Source: Perognathus longimembris pacificus
Taxonomy: Eukaryota > Chordata > Mammalia > Rodentia > Heteromyidae
Reading direction: 5' to 3'
Length of the DNA: 64,000 nucleotides
Assembly (NCBI RefSeq): GCF_023159225.1
Contig: NC_063161.1
Location: 121,000,958-121,064,957 of the forward strand
Shown here: positions 33,730 through 45,915 of the stretch, piece after piece
How the letters are laid out: every line of letters starts with the position of its first letter
How positions within the stretch are numbered: position 1 is the first letter of the stretch
Translations under genes and position numbers: made by a program
The notes under the pieces: generated by a model
The model's database searches: none
The model's input: only the letters and a program-made list of their open reading frames with translations
Told to the model about the DNA's origin: nothing

Positions 33730-34578
33730 TGTTTCTTTGGGTGTGGCTCACTTCACTTAGTATGATTTTTTTCCAAGTCCTTCCATTTCCTTATGAATGG
33801 GGCAGTGTCATTCTTTCCGATAGAGGCATAGAATTCCATTGTGTATATGTACCACATTTTCCTGATCCACTTGTCCACTGAGGGGCACCTGGGTTGGATC
33901 CATATTTTAGCAATGACAAATTGTGCTGTAATGAACACAGTTATGCTGATGGCTTTAGTGTGATATTGCTTGTAGTACTTTGGGTAGATGCCCAAAAGTG
34001 GGGCCGCTGGGTCATAGGGGAGCTCTAAGAATACAGAAGCTATGGTTTCCTTCATAGAGAATAATTAGTACATGTTTAGGTTAGTCATAGCAGAAGATCA
34101 CAATAGCCCAAAAGCTATGCCCATATGAACACATAAGATGATGCTAAGTGAAATGAACTCCACGTTATGGAAACAAATGGTATATCATTGTTGTAATTAT
34201 TTTCAACATGCCATGTGAAACAGTACCTTTTTTTTTTCTTTTTTTCTCTCATATTCCCTTCCCATGGTTTTACCCCAGCTATCACTGTATCTGATGTTAG
34301 TACCCTGGATACTATATATACATGTATTAGAACTAGGGAAGGGAAAGGGAATACCAAAATTGAGAGACAAAGGATAAAAAGACAAACCATTCCAAAAGCA
34401 ATACTTACAAAACTATTTGGTGTAAACAACTGTACAACTCATTGTGGGCGGGGAGGGGGAAGGGGGGAATGAGGGAGGAGGTAACAAGTTTGGTAAGAAA
34501 TGTACTCACTGCCTTACATATGAAACTGTAACCCCTCTGTACTTCACTTTGACAATAAAGAAAAAAAATTTAAAAAAT
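33730..34578 (+). mobile_element. L1 insertion with inverted 5' part (twin priming)
   Basis: The left part, 33730 to about 34026, is L1 ORF2 end in minus orientation ('ELPYDPAAPLLGIYP' and '[20 protein letters not shown]' are readable). The right part, about 34027-34578, is the adjoining L1 ORF2 end/3'UTR in plus orientation ending in an A-rich tail. The two parts are neighbours in the L1 sequence, so this is one insertion with a 5' inversion. TSD: AACCTAGGGCTA at 33718-33729 and AACCCTAGGGCTA at 34579-34591. Non-functional. Confidence 0.85.
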
Positions 34579-34825
34579 AACCCTAGGGCTAGGAGTGGAG
34601 GGGGGTTGGCAGTGTGTAGAAAAAGCAGGGCTAAGAAGGAGAGCTGTCATTGGTCTCCAAGCTATGCAGGCATTATGCTAGGCTTTTGTATATGCTATTA
34701 TTAGATTATTTATCAGAGTCTGCAAGGTAAGCACCAAATTCCTGTTTTATTCTCTTTATATAAGGATTCATAACCCAAATCTGATTCATAAGAAGGAATT
34801 TTACTTTTTTAAAAAACAAAAATAG

Positions 34826-34917
34826 GGGTGAAAGGGATTTAGCTGAGTGGAAGAGTACTTGCCTAGCAAGTTCAATAAACATGAGCTTGATCCTCAGCTC
34901 TGGGGAAAAAAAAAAAG
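34826..34917 (+). mobile_element. ID-type SINE monomer
   Basis: 'gggatttagctgagtggaag' and 'agtacttgcctagcaagttc', degenerate B-box 'gagcttgatcctcagctctg', then an A-run. tRNA-Ala-like. A dimeric SINE follows directly. Confidence 0.8.
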
Positions 34918-34921
34918 TTAA

Positions 34922-35150
34922 GGGGCGGGGGATATGTCCTAGTGGCAAAATTGCTTGCCTCATATACATGAAGCCCTGGGTTCAATTCCCAAGCACCACA
35001 TATACAGAAAATGGACAGAAGTGGCGCTGTGGCTCAAGTAGCAGAGTGCTAGCCTTGAGCAAAAAAAACCAGGGACAGTGCTCAGGCCCTAAGTTCAAGC
35101 CCCAGGACTGGCAAAAGAAAAAAGAAAGAAAGAAAAGAAAAAAAAGTTTA
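34922..35150 (+). mobile_element. IDL-Geo dimeric SINE
   Basis: Full dimer with 'ggcaaaattgcttgcctcat', B-box 'gggttcaattcc' and Geo monomer, and an AAAG/GAAA-rich tail (about 35113-35150). It lies in tandem after the ID monomer and its insertion point appears to be that monomer's A-tail (AAAAAGTTAA before; AAAAAGTTTA after). Confidence 0.9.
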
Positions 35151-36120
35151 AAAAACCAAACATACAAAAAACAAAGAAGGCAACTAAAAACAATATAATG
35201 TCAAGATTCTCCTTTGCACCCTCTCCAATTATACTGCCCTTTCACTAAATTTATCCCCAAGGTCCTAGCTAGGGCTATAATTTTTTAATACCCACCAAGG
35301 AAAGATAAATATTAATACATGTGAAAGAGAATGAGAGTAAATGGGTATAATTTTAGATGTTTCCTCCAAACAACTCAAGATGCTCTAGAAACAATTTTTA
35401 GAGTACCTAAATCATCTCCCCAATTAACATCCACAACAAGAAATAGAAGAGAGGAAAACAGGATATGAAAGAAAACCTAGATAACCAAAGTCACAAGTCC
35501 AAATTTAGTGAAGGGAGGACAAGTCAAACAGTGTTAGAACTTGGCAGAGAGTTAAAGTGCTAGCTTCTTGGCAGTGTCTTACTCAGATTGTCCTTACTAT
35601 GCAACTCCTACCAGCATCAAGTAATCTAATATAACCACAAGAAAAAAGTACTATGGTAAGGATGCCTCTGAGTCTGGGATTTGTGGTTTTCATAGAACCG
35701 GTTATACTGCCACAAAACTGTTTACTTTTTATTATAATAAAAAGTCAATCACATATTTTAATTATGCTTATTTTTCTGTTTGTACTGACAGGGATTATCT
35801 TTTTCCAAAAGCCTTATGTCCTGCTTGTTTTGTCAGCCTAAAACATAATAATCAGTTCTCTCTGTAATGCAAGAAATATAAAATCAAAACAATTTCCATT
35901 CCTAATAAGTCACTAGTAAATTTAATTAACACATGGTATCCTATGGCAAATGAACACAGGTTAAACTTTAATAGAAAAAAATATAAGAGCTTTTCCTAAT
36001 TTCTAATGACTTTTCTCTTTCAGAAATATTATTTGCATTAAACTTTGGTAAGAATATCATTTTAAATGTAATGGAGAATGTTTTAGCTAGATAATTTCAA
36101 CTTTGGTTCTATTTTTGTTT
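35151..36120. other. No gene recognised
   Basis: AT-rich sequence, no supported frame. Confidence 0.4.
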
Positions 36121-36131
36121 TGTTTGTTTTG

Positions 36132-36324
36132 CCAGTCAGTACTGGGGCTTGAACTCAGGGTGTGAGCACTGTCCCTGGCTTCTTTTTGCTCAAGGCTAGC
36201 ACTCTACCACTTGAGCCACAGCACCACTTTCGGCTTTTTCTGTATATGTGGTGCTGAGGAGTCAAACCCAGGGCTTCATGTATACGAGGCAAGCATTTTA
36301 CTGCTAGACCATATTCCCAGCCCT
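36132..36324 (-). mobile_element. IDL-Geo dimeric SINE, diverged
   Basis: Reverse dimer: 'tactggggcttgaactcagg', 'ctaccacttgagccacagca', 'gtgctgaggagtcaaaccca' and 'ctagaccatattcccagccc'. More diverged than the other copies. Candidate degenerate TSD TGGTTCTATTTTTG / TGGTTATGTTTTTG. Confidence 0.9.
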
Positions 36325-36644
36325 GGTTATGTTTTTGATATCCAGAAAAAAACATAAACAGTTTCTTTTCTGTATTACAACATATTTTACAAGGACAGAC
36401 TATTTTAGGACCTGACGTAAAGTACAAGAGTAGTTTGTACTTAGAATAAGTGATAGGCACTTTTTCAGAACAATACAATAGCCTAGAAGTAAAAATGTAC
36501 ATATTACATAAGGGTGGATAAAAATACAAATTAGATTACAACTTCTGTTCATTCATCTAAATGATTAGGGAGCAAATTTTACAAATATCGTCATATAATT
36601 TACAGTTTCATATTTAAGTCTTGATGGTCATTTATTTTTAAATT

Positions 36645-36738
36645 TTTTATTATTATTTTGTTTATGTGGTACTGAGGAATCTAACTGAGGGCCTCATGCA
36701 TGTCAGGCAAGCATTCTCTAAGCCATGCTCCCTGCCAT
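36645..36738 (-). mobile_element. ID-like SINE fragment
   Basis: 'tttatgtggtactgaggaat', 'gagggcctcatgcatgtcag' and 'gcaagcattctctaagccat', the reverse of an ID/IDL left monomer without a Geo partner. Confidence 0.65.
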
Positions 36739-36984
36739 CATTTATTAAATGAGAGAAATATATATGTATACATAGAGAACTGCTATTCTGTATAAATTAT
36801 GCCTAGAAGTTGTACTAAAAATTTACTTTTTAACATAAGAAAATTCTACTGAGTAATCTAAAAAAAACCCAAAATACGACCAGTTCTAGTCAAAATGTGT
36901 ATTTCCCAGCATGCTAATAGTGTTAAGAACATTATTTCTTATATACGCTAAAATAGGAACCACTTAAAATGCATGGTGAACTGG

Positions 36985-37213
36985 GTGACGTTGGCTCACA
37001 CCTGTAATCCCATTCAAGAGGCTGATATCTGAGGATTATGCTTCTAAGTCATCTTGGGCAGGAAAGACTGTGAAACTTTTATCCACAATTAACCATGGAA
37101 GTCAGAAGTGGAGCTGTGGCTTAATTGGTAGAGTTATAGCCTTGAGTGGAAGAAAGCTGAGGGAAAACACCCAGGATTTCAGTTCAAACCCCAGTACTAA
37201 CACGCACACACAC
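36985..37213 (+). mobile_element. B1-dID-like composite SINE
   Basis: 7SL head 'tggctcacacctgtaatccc', linker 'cttttatccacaattaacca', right part 'ggagctgtggcttaattggt' with 'tttcagttcaaacccc', ending in a CA-rich tail. Confidence 0.75.
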
Positions 37214-37259
37214 GATGAAATTCCAATGGAAAACATAACTCCAATCTCAAATTAAACAC

Positions 37260-38915
37260 ATAGACATGTGTGTCTCCTTAGAGTTTTAGTACTCCGCTTA
37301 AGAACAAAGTATCTTTAAAACAACACACTTGTGAGCATTTTAGTCCCAGTTTCCATCTCACAAAATCCCAATCTTCTTCCAGGTGAGCACTTTCTTTTTC
37401 ATTTCCCTCAAGTTTCCAATTTTCTCAGTCTGTGATGGAACTGCTTACAGTTGCTGCCTGGGGTGGGACTAAAGCCACTTTTCTTCCTTCCTGAGAAATC
37501 TACCTCTTGCTTGGCTTCTCCCAGAATAGAAGTGCTCTAGAACCCTGTGAGCACTTATAAAACTATGGGAGCACATACATCCACAGCACAGAACACAGTA
37601 AGCATTTCAGATTCTGTAGAGTTTAGACCTGAGCACTGCAGGGTTAATAAAAGCTTCCACATTGTTACAAAGTATAGCCAGGGTAGAGTCCATATAAGTG
37701 AGGCAGTAAGATAGGTGGATGGTTAGTTACATCACCATCTGCCCATTGTTAACAAGCTGCTAAACTGATAGTGTCAAGTGGTAAAAACAGGAGGAGGGCC
37801 TCTATGGGAAACCAGTAACTATTAGAGATGGCATGATCTACAGATACAGAAGGCACTGCCAATAGGAGACAATCTTGGTATGGCTGTATGACTTTTGGCA
37901 AGTCATCTAAATCTCAAAGGTACAAAAGTGGACAGCAATGATGGAAGACTCTCTACTTCCAACTATAGCACACGCACTTTAGTTTGTTTTATATGATGAC
38001 ATTCTGCATAAAATTTTACTTCATGGCAGTATACTGTGACTAAAAGCAGTATGAATATAGCTGCCTAAGATACTTGGCTGAGGTGCTTTTACAACATTGA
38101 GAAATATAGGACTTGGCCACTGGTGTTCTGTAGAAAGAACTGAAGATCACCAAAGTACTGCTTTCTCTCTGTGCTCATCCACTCTTAGCTAGGAGTTATG
38201 TCTCCAAGATGCTCCCATATCTCCAGTGGTTTTCCCTCTCTGCATCTTTCAGATATTGCATACCTCTGTGACCACCCCTCCCCCCCAAACTGCAAATGTT
38301 CATGATGGAAGAAAGGCTAAAATGTGTGTCTTCTCTCTTCTGGGCTTATCTACCCAAATTAACTCTCCACACTGGGAGGCTGGCCTGAAAGGAACTATCT
38401 AAAATAAACAGGTTCCTCAATCTCACTTCCTGTTGGAGCCTGCAAGGAGGAGTCATGATAGGTGAGGACAAGGAAGACAGGGAAGCTGGGATAGGCATTC
38501 CCTGTACTTGCTCCCTGTGGAGCTGCTGCTGGTTGGCTGAGATCCCTCACTTTAAAGTCACAACTCTTCTCCAAGTGTCCCTCCCTGTCCTTGTAGGTTC
38601 TACTAATCATTCTCATTTATGCTTAGGAGTGAGAGCTTTCTTTTCTCTTGCTAGTCTCATGGGGGCATCATATTCTGACCTTCCTTTGGTTGTTGTTGGT
38701 GGTGATAGTGGTGGTAAGTTTTTTTTTTTAATTATTATCTTTAAGTAGTTATAAAAAGGAGTTGCCATTTAGCAAGGTGGCTTATGAGTACAATAAAATA
38801 GTTCCTTTATGAAATACTTTGCAAATTATCCACACTGAAGTTAGTAACTTTCTGACATGATTTTGATACATTTGTATATGATTTTTAAAAAATTACTAGG
38901 TCCTTAAAGAAATAA
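37260..38915. other. No gene recognised; possibly single-copy
   Basis: About 1.6 kb with few repeats and higher GC around 38190-38700. Opposed frames at 38395-38616 (minus) and 38455-38748 (plus) have no recognisable domain. A MIR31HG exon could lie here but I cannot show it. Confidence 0.4.
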
Positions 38916-38922
38916 AGGACCC

Positions 38923-39130
38923 TGGGTGTGGTAGCAAATATCTGTAATCTTAGCTACTAAGAAGGTGTGGGTAGGGTTAGATTGTGGTCTGAGAAGAGCC
39001 ACAACAAATACAGAGACTATATCTTAAAGAATGAAAAACAGATGAAGTAGAGTGTGGCTCATGGTAGACCATTTGCCTAGCAAGTGAGAAGACCTTGAGT
39101 TCAATACCCAGTATTGCAAAAATACAAAAA
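38923..39130 (+). mobile_element. B1-dID-like composite SINE, diverged
   Basis: 7SL head 'tgggtgtggtagcaaatatc', then 'gtgtggctcatggtagacca' with B-box-like 'ttgagttcaatacc' and an A-rich end. Confidence 0.65.
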
Positions 39131-39139
39131 GTAATTCAA

Positions 39140-40640
39140 AAATACATATACTAAATAAACAAGTGATGAGTGAAATGTGTATTTTCAGGGTGTCATTTAG
39201 CACCCTCAGTTCTAGTAAGAATAAACACTACCTGGGTAGCTTGTTCTCTTGCAGGTACCAGGCCATTAGTTATGGTATCATCAGGAGTCCAGGTGTAGAA
39301 GGCGAAAGGCAAGGCACTTGGGTGGAGACTGTTGTCTAATCAATATGGAAATACTTGAATTCTTTAACAGCCAGTTAAGACAAACTACCTGAAGGTTACG
39401 TCTTGTGTATAATGATGTCCATGCACAATGACTTATAACAGCAAACATATAACCATAACAACTTACACCTAAAACAATTAAATTATGGCAACTTCATATG
39501 ATGAAATGTAGGAAGTCCTGAATGTTTACTGATTCCTGATGGTAATTCAGACTACTTGCCAAAAAGCAAAATAGTTACAAAGTAGCATAAGCTATGAAAA
39601 CCCAATTATGTTTAAATAAAATATGCATACATGTACTTTAAGTAAAAAGACTAAGAAAATAAATCAGTGATACCAATATACATGGTGGCAGTAGAGTAAG
39701 AAATTGTTTTCTTTCTTTTAAAAGAAATAGATACACAACAGCCTCAGAGGGGGTCATATGGTCTCAGAATGTCTCCCCTACAGATATGGATACACACATA
39801 CACACACATGCACACACACACATATGTATGTATCCTTGTTATATTATATGCTTATATACACACTTTATCTCATACATAGTCTACCTACAATAAAGTTTTA
39901 GCAAGCCAGGCATAGTGAAGGATTCATGACTGATATTAAAAACAATAATAAAGAGCTATTATACCACACATTCTAATCAAAGTTATTCACTTCTGGACTT
40001 CTCTATGTAACATTTTTAGACAGCAGGTGACCCATGGGTAGCTGAAATGGTGGGAAGTAAAACTCTAGGTAACAGCAGGATTACTATCTGTGCTGTCCAA
40101 AATCCCTGCCCTTGAACTGTTTTACTTTTTATAGCAAAAAGATCTAATAGTACTTTAAAAAAAAAGACATGTTTTATAAAAAGTGCTATGTTCCATTTTT
40201 ACACTGAATCCTAAAGATCTTTTTTAGTGGATAGTGTTATTTTTACTTCATTTCATCTCAACAAAGATTCGTTGCTTAACCTTTGTATCCCAGGGAATAA
40301 AGAGAAGACAAAACTTCATGCAGTTCAGGACTGATAGCTAACAATTCAGTAGAGATGGTAGACAGAGGGGAAAATATCACATCAGTATGAAACAAGCAAA
40401 AATAGAAATATTGAAAAATAAAGACAAGGAGAAAAGAGATGACTCTTTTCTAGAAGGTCATGGAAAGTTTTGGAGAGGCAGTATTGACTACACAGAATTT
40501 GGAAGACTAAACAAATCAGAAGTTAGGAGGAGGAAGGCAGATAAGGGAGTCTGAGTTTATTCAGTGCCTGCTGTATGCATGTACTAAAATATCACACTGA
40601 ACCCAATTAATGTGTACAATAAATACATGTTCACCCAACA
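39140..40640. other. No gene recognised
   Basis: AT-rich sequence with a CA/TA-rich patch at about 39790-39830. No supported frame. Confidence 0.4.
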
Positions 40641-40653
40641 TTTAAGAATTAAA

Positions 40654-40754
40654 GGGCTGCGATGTAGCTCAGTGGCAAAGCGCTTGCCTAGCAAGTGCAA
40701 TGTCCTGGGTTCAATCCCCAGTACCAAAAAAGAAAAGACAAAAAAAAAAAAAAA
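40654..40754 (+). mobile_element. ID (BC1-like) SINE monomer with perfect TSD
   Basis: tRNA-Ala-derived body with intact-looking Pol III boxes: A-box 'tagctcagtgg' and B-box 'gggttcaatcc'. An A-rich tail is broken by a few G and C. The TSD AAGAATTAAA at 40644-40653 and 40755-40764 is perfect. The most intact single-monomer ID copy here. Confidence 0.93.
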
Positions 40755-40934
40755 AAGAATTAAACTCCAAAACTTGACAAAGCAGGTAGAATTTTTCTAG
40801 GAGAGACTAACAAGATACCAACTAAACAAAATTAGTTCTATTATCTTTTGCTAACACAGGAAATTATAGGGATCTTGATCTTGCAAATAATAAATACTTA
40901 TTAAAAATATCTTAGGTGACAAGGTGTGTATATT

Positions 40935-40973
<39 letters not shown>
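40935..40973. repeat. (GT)n-(GA)n compound microsatellite
   Basis: About nine GT units passing directly into about eleven GA units. Confidence 0.9.
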
Positions 40974-40974
<1 letters not shown>

Positions 40975-42240
40975 CACATTATAAATGAGAAACCTTAGGC
41001 TCAGATAAGTAAGGGCAACCTTAGACAACTCCAGATTTATATCCTTGTGGGTTATTTACTGTACCTACATATTATCCTTATATATGCATGCAATATTTTT
41101 CCTATGTTGTAGTATATCAATGTTCACATTATATAGATGAGGCTAAGAAGAATTACTAGTGTTTGAGACTTGGGATTTATCCAGTACAGTACTTCCTCAT
41201 TACCATGAGAGTTAAATATTAACCCACTGCCTATGCTTTTCCATGGTATGTTTGGGGTTGGGGGTAACTAAGTATGGCATAAATGTGAGAAGACTGAGTA
41301 GCAATTAATCAGGAATAATACATACTGCATTAGACTAATTATTTTAAAAGTAAAATTTTCAATGAAAAATATTTCAGAAATTCACTCTGGAAATTATTTT
41401 TAACTATAGAATAAATACATATGCTTCTGTTTTGAAAACACCATTTTAGACAAATTATTTTGAGGGCTTATTGTTATTACCTTTTGTAAGTTTTCAGGTT
41501 AAGTATGGAAAAATAAAAGTCAAAAGCCTACAAATGTAAATAATGATCAAACATTATAGCCTCATGAAGAGTACGAAAATCAGAGTAAGTCCAGTCTATT
41601 TCTTTCACCACTGGAATTATTTGGGCAACACAATAAATTTACTTTTCCTTCAGCATGGACCAAATTACTTTCTCACTTACACATGACGTTATCCATTTAC
41701 ATCTCTGCTCTTTTAAGACTAAGCATCCTATTAAGACTCCTGAAATCATTCTATGAGAGCTCAATTATAGCTCAATATTCTATCACCTGACTTCAATGGG
41801 ATACTCACTATGAAAAAGCAAGCAGACTTGGGTTCCTTTAAAGTTTTAAAAAGTTAATTAACACTCACTAAATACTTGGAAGATAAACGGTATGAACAAG
41901 TAACAATTATTTGTTTTTAATCTCAAGAACAGTAAGTCTATAATTTTTGTGGTCTTTGCTTTTTTAAAATTCATGCTTAAATAACCACCAAAATAGGGGG
42001 ACAGTGGAGGGCTAAGAATTAAACTTGTATTTTCTTTCAAATATATGCAAAGCCAAGCCAACAAACAGAGGAAAACAAAGTGCATTTTGCATATCAAATT
42101 TTGCTCTTCAAAACTTTTAGGTACTAAACACATATTAAAAAAAAACACTACCTTGAGTGTGAAGGGAGCAATCCATTAAATATCATTGGGATGGAAACTG
42201 ACCAGATTCAGTTGAAGATTCAGCTCTGAATATTTTTTAA
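40974..42240. other. No gene recognised
   Basis: AT-rich sequence with no recent repeat recognised. The 96-codon minus frame at 41858-42148 has no domain. Confidence 0.4.
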
Positions 42241-42244
42241 TTTT

Positions 42245-42830
42245 TTTAAAAAATTATTTATTATTATTGTAAAGGTGATGTATAGAAGGGTTATCGTTAC
42301 ATAAGTCAAATAAAGAGTAAATTTCTTTTTTTTTTTTTTTTTTTTTGGCCAGTCCTGGGGCTTGGACTCAGGGCCTGAGCACTGCCCCCGGCTTCTTTTT
42401 GCTCAAGGCTAGCACTGCCACTTGAGCCACAGCACCACTTCTGGCCATTTTCTGTATATGTGGTGCTGGGGAATCAAACCCAGGGCCTCATGTATATGAG
42501 GCAAGCACTCTTGCCACTAGGCCATATCCCCAGCCCAGTAAATTTCTTTTTAAACAATATCACCCCTACCCACACTCCTAGTTTTCCCCTTCCATCTCCA
42601 TCTACAAGCTGTGGAGTTCATTTTCAACATAGTGTCTAGTGAGAATCACTGCTGTACTTGTTCACTCTTTGGCCCACCATTTCTTTTCCTTCTCCTTACC
42701 CAAAGACAGATAAAAGAGCAAATAAGAAAAAAGGAAAACAGCAACAAAGAAAACAAAAAACCTCTTATTTCTGTTTCCTGGAGTTCATTTCGATAAATAT
42801 TATGATCAAATGCACATATCAGTTCTAAAT
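42245..42830 (-). mobile_element. L1 3' end interrupted by an IDL-Geo SINE
   Basis: The left piece (42245-42330) carries 'tattgtaaaggtgatgtata' and 'gttacataagtcaaa'. The right piece (42552-42830) continues the same L1 3'UTR with 'ctgtggagttcattttcaac' and 'acagcaacaaagaaaac'. Removing the SINE restores L1 order, so the L1 is older. Confidence 0.8.
42331..42536 (-). mobile_element. IDL-Geo SINE nested in L1, perfect TSD
   Basis: Complete reverse dimer with A-tail read as T. The 15-nt duplication AGTAAATTTCTTTTT lies at 42316-42330 and 42537-42551. Confidence 0.95.
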
Positions 42831-43526
42831 CTTAAGGCTCTGACTTTGACCACAATTCATGTAACCATAGTAGCAGGAGAGGTGCACTACCATTTCCCTG
42901 TGGACTTCTACTAAGTCAGTACAACCAAACATTGGGAATTAGCACATTTATTATTCTACATATCAATCCATCAAAGACCATGATTCAGGATGAAACAGAA
43001 ATTAATCAATTATTTAACTCACTTTAAAAGATGACTGTTCAGATTTTTAAAAGATGATTGTCCAAAGACAAATTCCTTGTGGATCCAGTTGTAAGAACTA
43101 AATCTTTAGCGTCTAGGAGAACCTAGTAATTCCCTTGTTGAAAATCTGAAATTTTCGGAAGACAGTAATTGAGCATGGTCCACCCCCTCGTACATCTGAA
43201 TGGGAATACGCCTTCAGAATCCGTGACCTTCCAGGCAGCATGTCGTTCCTTACCCTATCTGCTCCTGCTTATGTTTCCCATACTTATCAAGTGTGTGCAT
43301 GATGTTTGTGTATGTATGCCAGGAGACTGGAAGAAGAAAGAAGTATTGTTGAGAACCAATCACATCAGAAAATGCCTACTCTAGAAAAACATTTAAGGGC
43401 TTGGCTTTTGGAGAAAATGGAATTCATCTTGCCACATTCAACTTGCTACCCCTTTCCAACAGTAAGTAACATAAAATGTCTATTGACAAGGGCAGAAACT
43501 GAATTGTTTAAATTTCCCCTTGATTT

Positions 43527-43737
43527 GGGGCTGGGAATATGGCCTAGTGGCAAGAGTGCTTGCCTTGTATACATGAAGCCCTAGGTTTGATTCCCCAGCA
43601 CCACATATATAGAAAACAGCCAGAAATGGTGTTGTGGCTCAAGTGGCAGAGTGCTAGCCTTGAGCAAAAAGAAGCCAGGAACAGTGCTCAAGTCCTGAGT
43701 CCAAGGCCCAGGACTGGCAAAAAAACAAAACAAACAA
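43527..43737 (+). mobile_element. IDL-Geo dimeric SINE
   Basis: Full dimer with a CAAA-rich tail. Candidate imperfect TSD: AAATTTCCCCTTGATTT just before and AATTTTCCCCTCAATTT just after (about 43738-43755). Confidence 0.92.
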
Positions 43738-44174
43738 AAATTTTCCCCTCAATTTGATGATTAGTGTTATTTTTTAACTTTAAAGAGATGACCCAACAAT
43801 TTGAAATGTTTTGTTAAAAAAATTCTTACATAGATATTTTTACAAACTAATTTTGATTTCTGCATATAAAATTTTATAACTTGCAAGGATTTTCTAAAAC
43901 TACAACCAAGTACTTTAAAAAGATAAAGCAGATAGCCATGGGAATACAAGGGTGGGACAGAATTACTTTTCAATTGAAGGTCCTTTTTTGGGACTTTATA
44001 TTCTCAAACTTTGATCTTGTACATACTGTGGGCACATGTTCATAATGTGAGCACATATGAGCACATGGACATTATTTGTTGTGAAAATACAGTGCAAATA
44101 TGGCTTTCTCCAATAGGATGGGATGGTCAGGAACAACTAAGCTTCTGGCCAATCCTCATGTGTTGAATATTTTA

Positions 44175-44350
44175 CTTACACACTATCTGTTGATTTTGAT
44201 AATCACCCAATGAAATACGTCATTATACCCATTTCATATAAGAAAATTAAGGTTCCAAGAAATGGCCCTTAGGAGCTACAAAGCCAGAACATGGCAAATC
44301 AGATTCAAATCCAGTCCTGTCTCGCTCCAAACTTAAGGTGCTTTTTCTAC
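44175..44350 (+). repeat. MIR element
   Basis: Follows the MIR order: 'ataatcacccaatgaaatac', 'attatacccatttcatataa', 'gaaaattaaggttccaagaa', 'agccagaacatggcaa' and 'gattcaaatccagtcctgtc'. A good ancient SINE match. Confidence 0.7.
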
Positions 44351-44554
44351 TGATTATGTTCTAAAAGTAATATTAAGATGAATTCTCATTTCCAAGAGTC
44401 ATACTAGCCCAGTGTACATGCATGATTTTACATAGCTATTATGTGCTTGAAACCAATATCATGGTCTTTGGACCCAGTAGCAAAGGTGATACTTGTTATC
44501 CCCCTTCTCACTCTTCCTGATCTCTCTCCCATGGATTCTCAATGTGATGCCTTC

Positions 44555-44930
44555 TTTCTTTGTGCTTTTTGTTTTGGTGGTACTGAGATTTGGACTCGGG
44601 GTCTCCTGTTGTTAAGAAAGTACTCTACCACTTGAGTCACATACCTCTAGTCCTTTTTTGTTGTGGTTATTTTCAAGGTATAGTCTCACTTGATGCTGGA
44701 GCCAGCATTGACTGCAATTCTTTTACTTAGGTTTCCTGTGTTGCTAGAAATGAGAAGCATTTACTCTTGTGCCTAGTAGCTTGTGCTTCCCAAGTAGCTG
44801 GGATAACAGGAATCAGGATATACCCATGTGCCCAGCAGAGTTGGAGTCCCAAGAACTTTCATGTCTAGGCTGGCCTTTGATTGATTTCATCCCATGTAGT
44901 GAGGATGACAAGCTTGAGCCACCACACCCC
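44555..44930 (-). mobile_element. Older composite SINE (ID-like plus 7SL units)
   Basis: The reverse of an ID-like unit ('ggtggtactgagatttggac', 'ctctaccacttgagtcacat') is followed by reverse 7SL phrasing ('cttcccaagtagctgggata', 'tctaggctggcctttg', 'gcttgagccaccacac'). The younger IDL-Geo sits at its end. Confidence 0.6.
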
Positions 44931-44942
44931 ACTTCATTTCTT

Positions 44943-45150
44943 TTTCTTTTTTTTTTTTTTTTGCCAGTCCTGGGCCTTGGACTCAGGGCCTGAGCACTGT
45001 CCCTGGCTTCTTCGCTCAAGGCTAGCACTCTGCCGCTTGAGCCACAGCACCGCTTCTGGCGGTTTTCTATATATGTGGTGCTGGGGAATCGAACCTAGGG
45101 CCTCGTGTATCCGAGGCAGGCACTCTTGCCACTAGGCCATATCCCCAGCC
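44943..45150 (-). mobile_element. IDL-Geo SINE with perfect TSD
   Basis: Complete reverse dimer with a T-run. The TSD CCCCACTTCATTTCTT (16 nt) lies at 44927-44942 and 45151-45166. It inserted at the edge of an older 7SL-type SINE. Confidence 0.95.
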
Positions 45151-45169
45151 CCCCACTTCATTTCTTAAG

Positions 45170-45815
45170 TAACACTAATGGTGGTCTGCAAAGTTAACTC
45201 ATGACACACTAATGGGTCAGACTCATATGTTGAAAGGTAGTGTACTAGAGAACTATCAAATCCTTCGCATCCTGCCTTTATCTCTTTCTCATGGTGAGAA
45301 TATTGATGGATACCAACACTCTTTCTGAGTTCAGCCAGGCTTCAGAAACAATTCCAACTAGTATTTCAGACAGCAGATATCATTTGGAGTTAGGACAAAG
45401 GCCACTAATTTCTTAGGGTGCAGGGAGTAAAGATAGAGTGGCTAATTTTTGATATTTTGCATGCTGTATCCCCTACAGTTTGTGCAGTATCCATCTCATA
45501 GTAGGTAATCATAGGTTCACTGAAAGCAGAATCAATAGCCATCAGGATCAGAGGGTACATGGACCATGCATAAGGTGATCTGTGACTTCTTGCTCTTCCC
45601 TTATAGGCCTCCTATCTTTACAATTTAGTCATTTTCTGTACATATATACATGCCGTCCTTACTCTCAAAATCCCAGTTACAAAAAAAAGACATTATGAAG
45701 TTGAAAATGATGATAAAGATCCCTGATAAAAATTGGTCCTGGATGGGAGAAGGAAAACTTACATGTCAGGTTCTCACTGGATATTGGTGAATATATTTTC
45801 TCATTTCTACCCTTC
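45170..45815. other. No gene recognised
   Basis: Unremarkable sequence without a supported frame. Confidence 0.4.
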
Positions 45816-45819
45816 AACA

Positions 45820-45915
45820 ATATGTTCAGTTCTGTGTTCATTTTACTGGTGGCGAAACGAACCTTTGGAAAAAAGATATGAGATCACACAGTTAGTAAGT
45901 GTTTGGCAAACTAGC
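45820..45915 (+). repeat. MIR element fragment
   Basis: 'cattttactggtggcgaaac', 'gaacctttggaaaaaagata' and 'gatcacacagttagtaagtg' match the MIR core and the usual 'cacacagctagtaagt' phrase. Confidence 0.65.

Noticed and set aside
40654..40754. tRNA-Ala gene
   Set aside because: It has A- and B-boxes but an altered body, an A-rich tail and a target-site duplication, so it is an ID SINE. The same applies to the other tRNA-like stretches.
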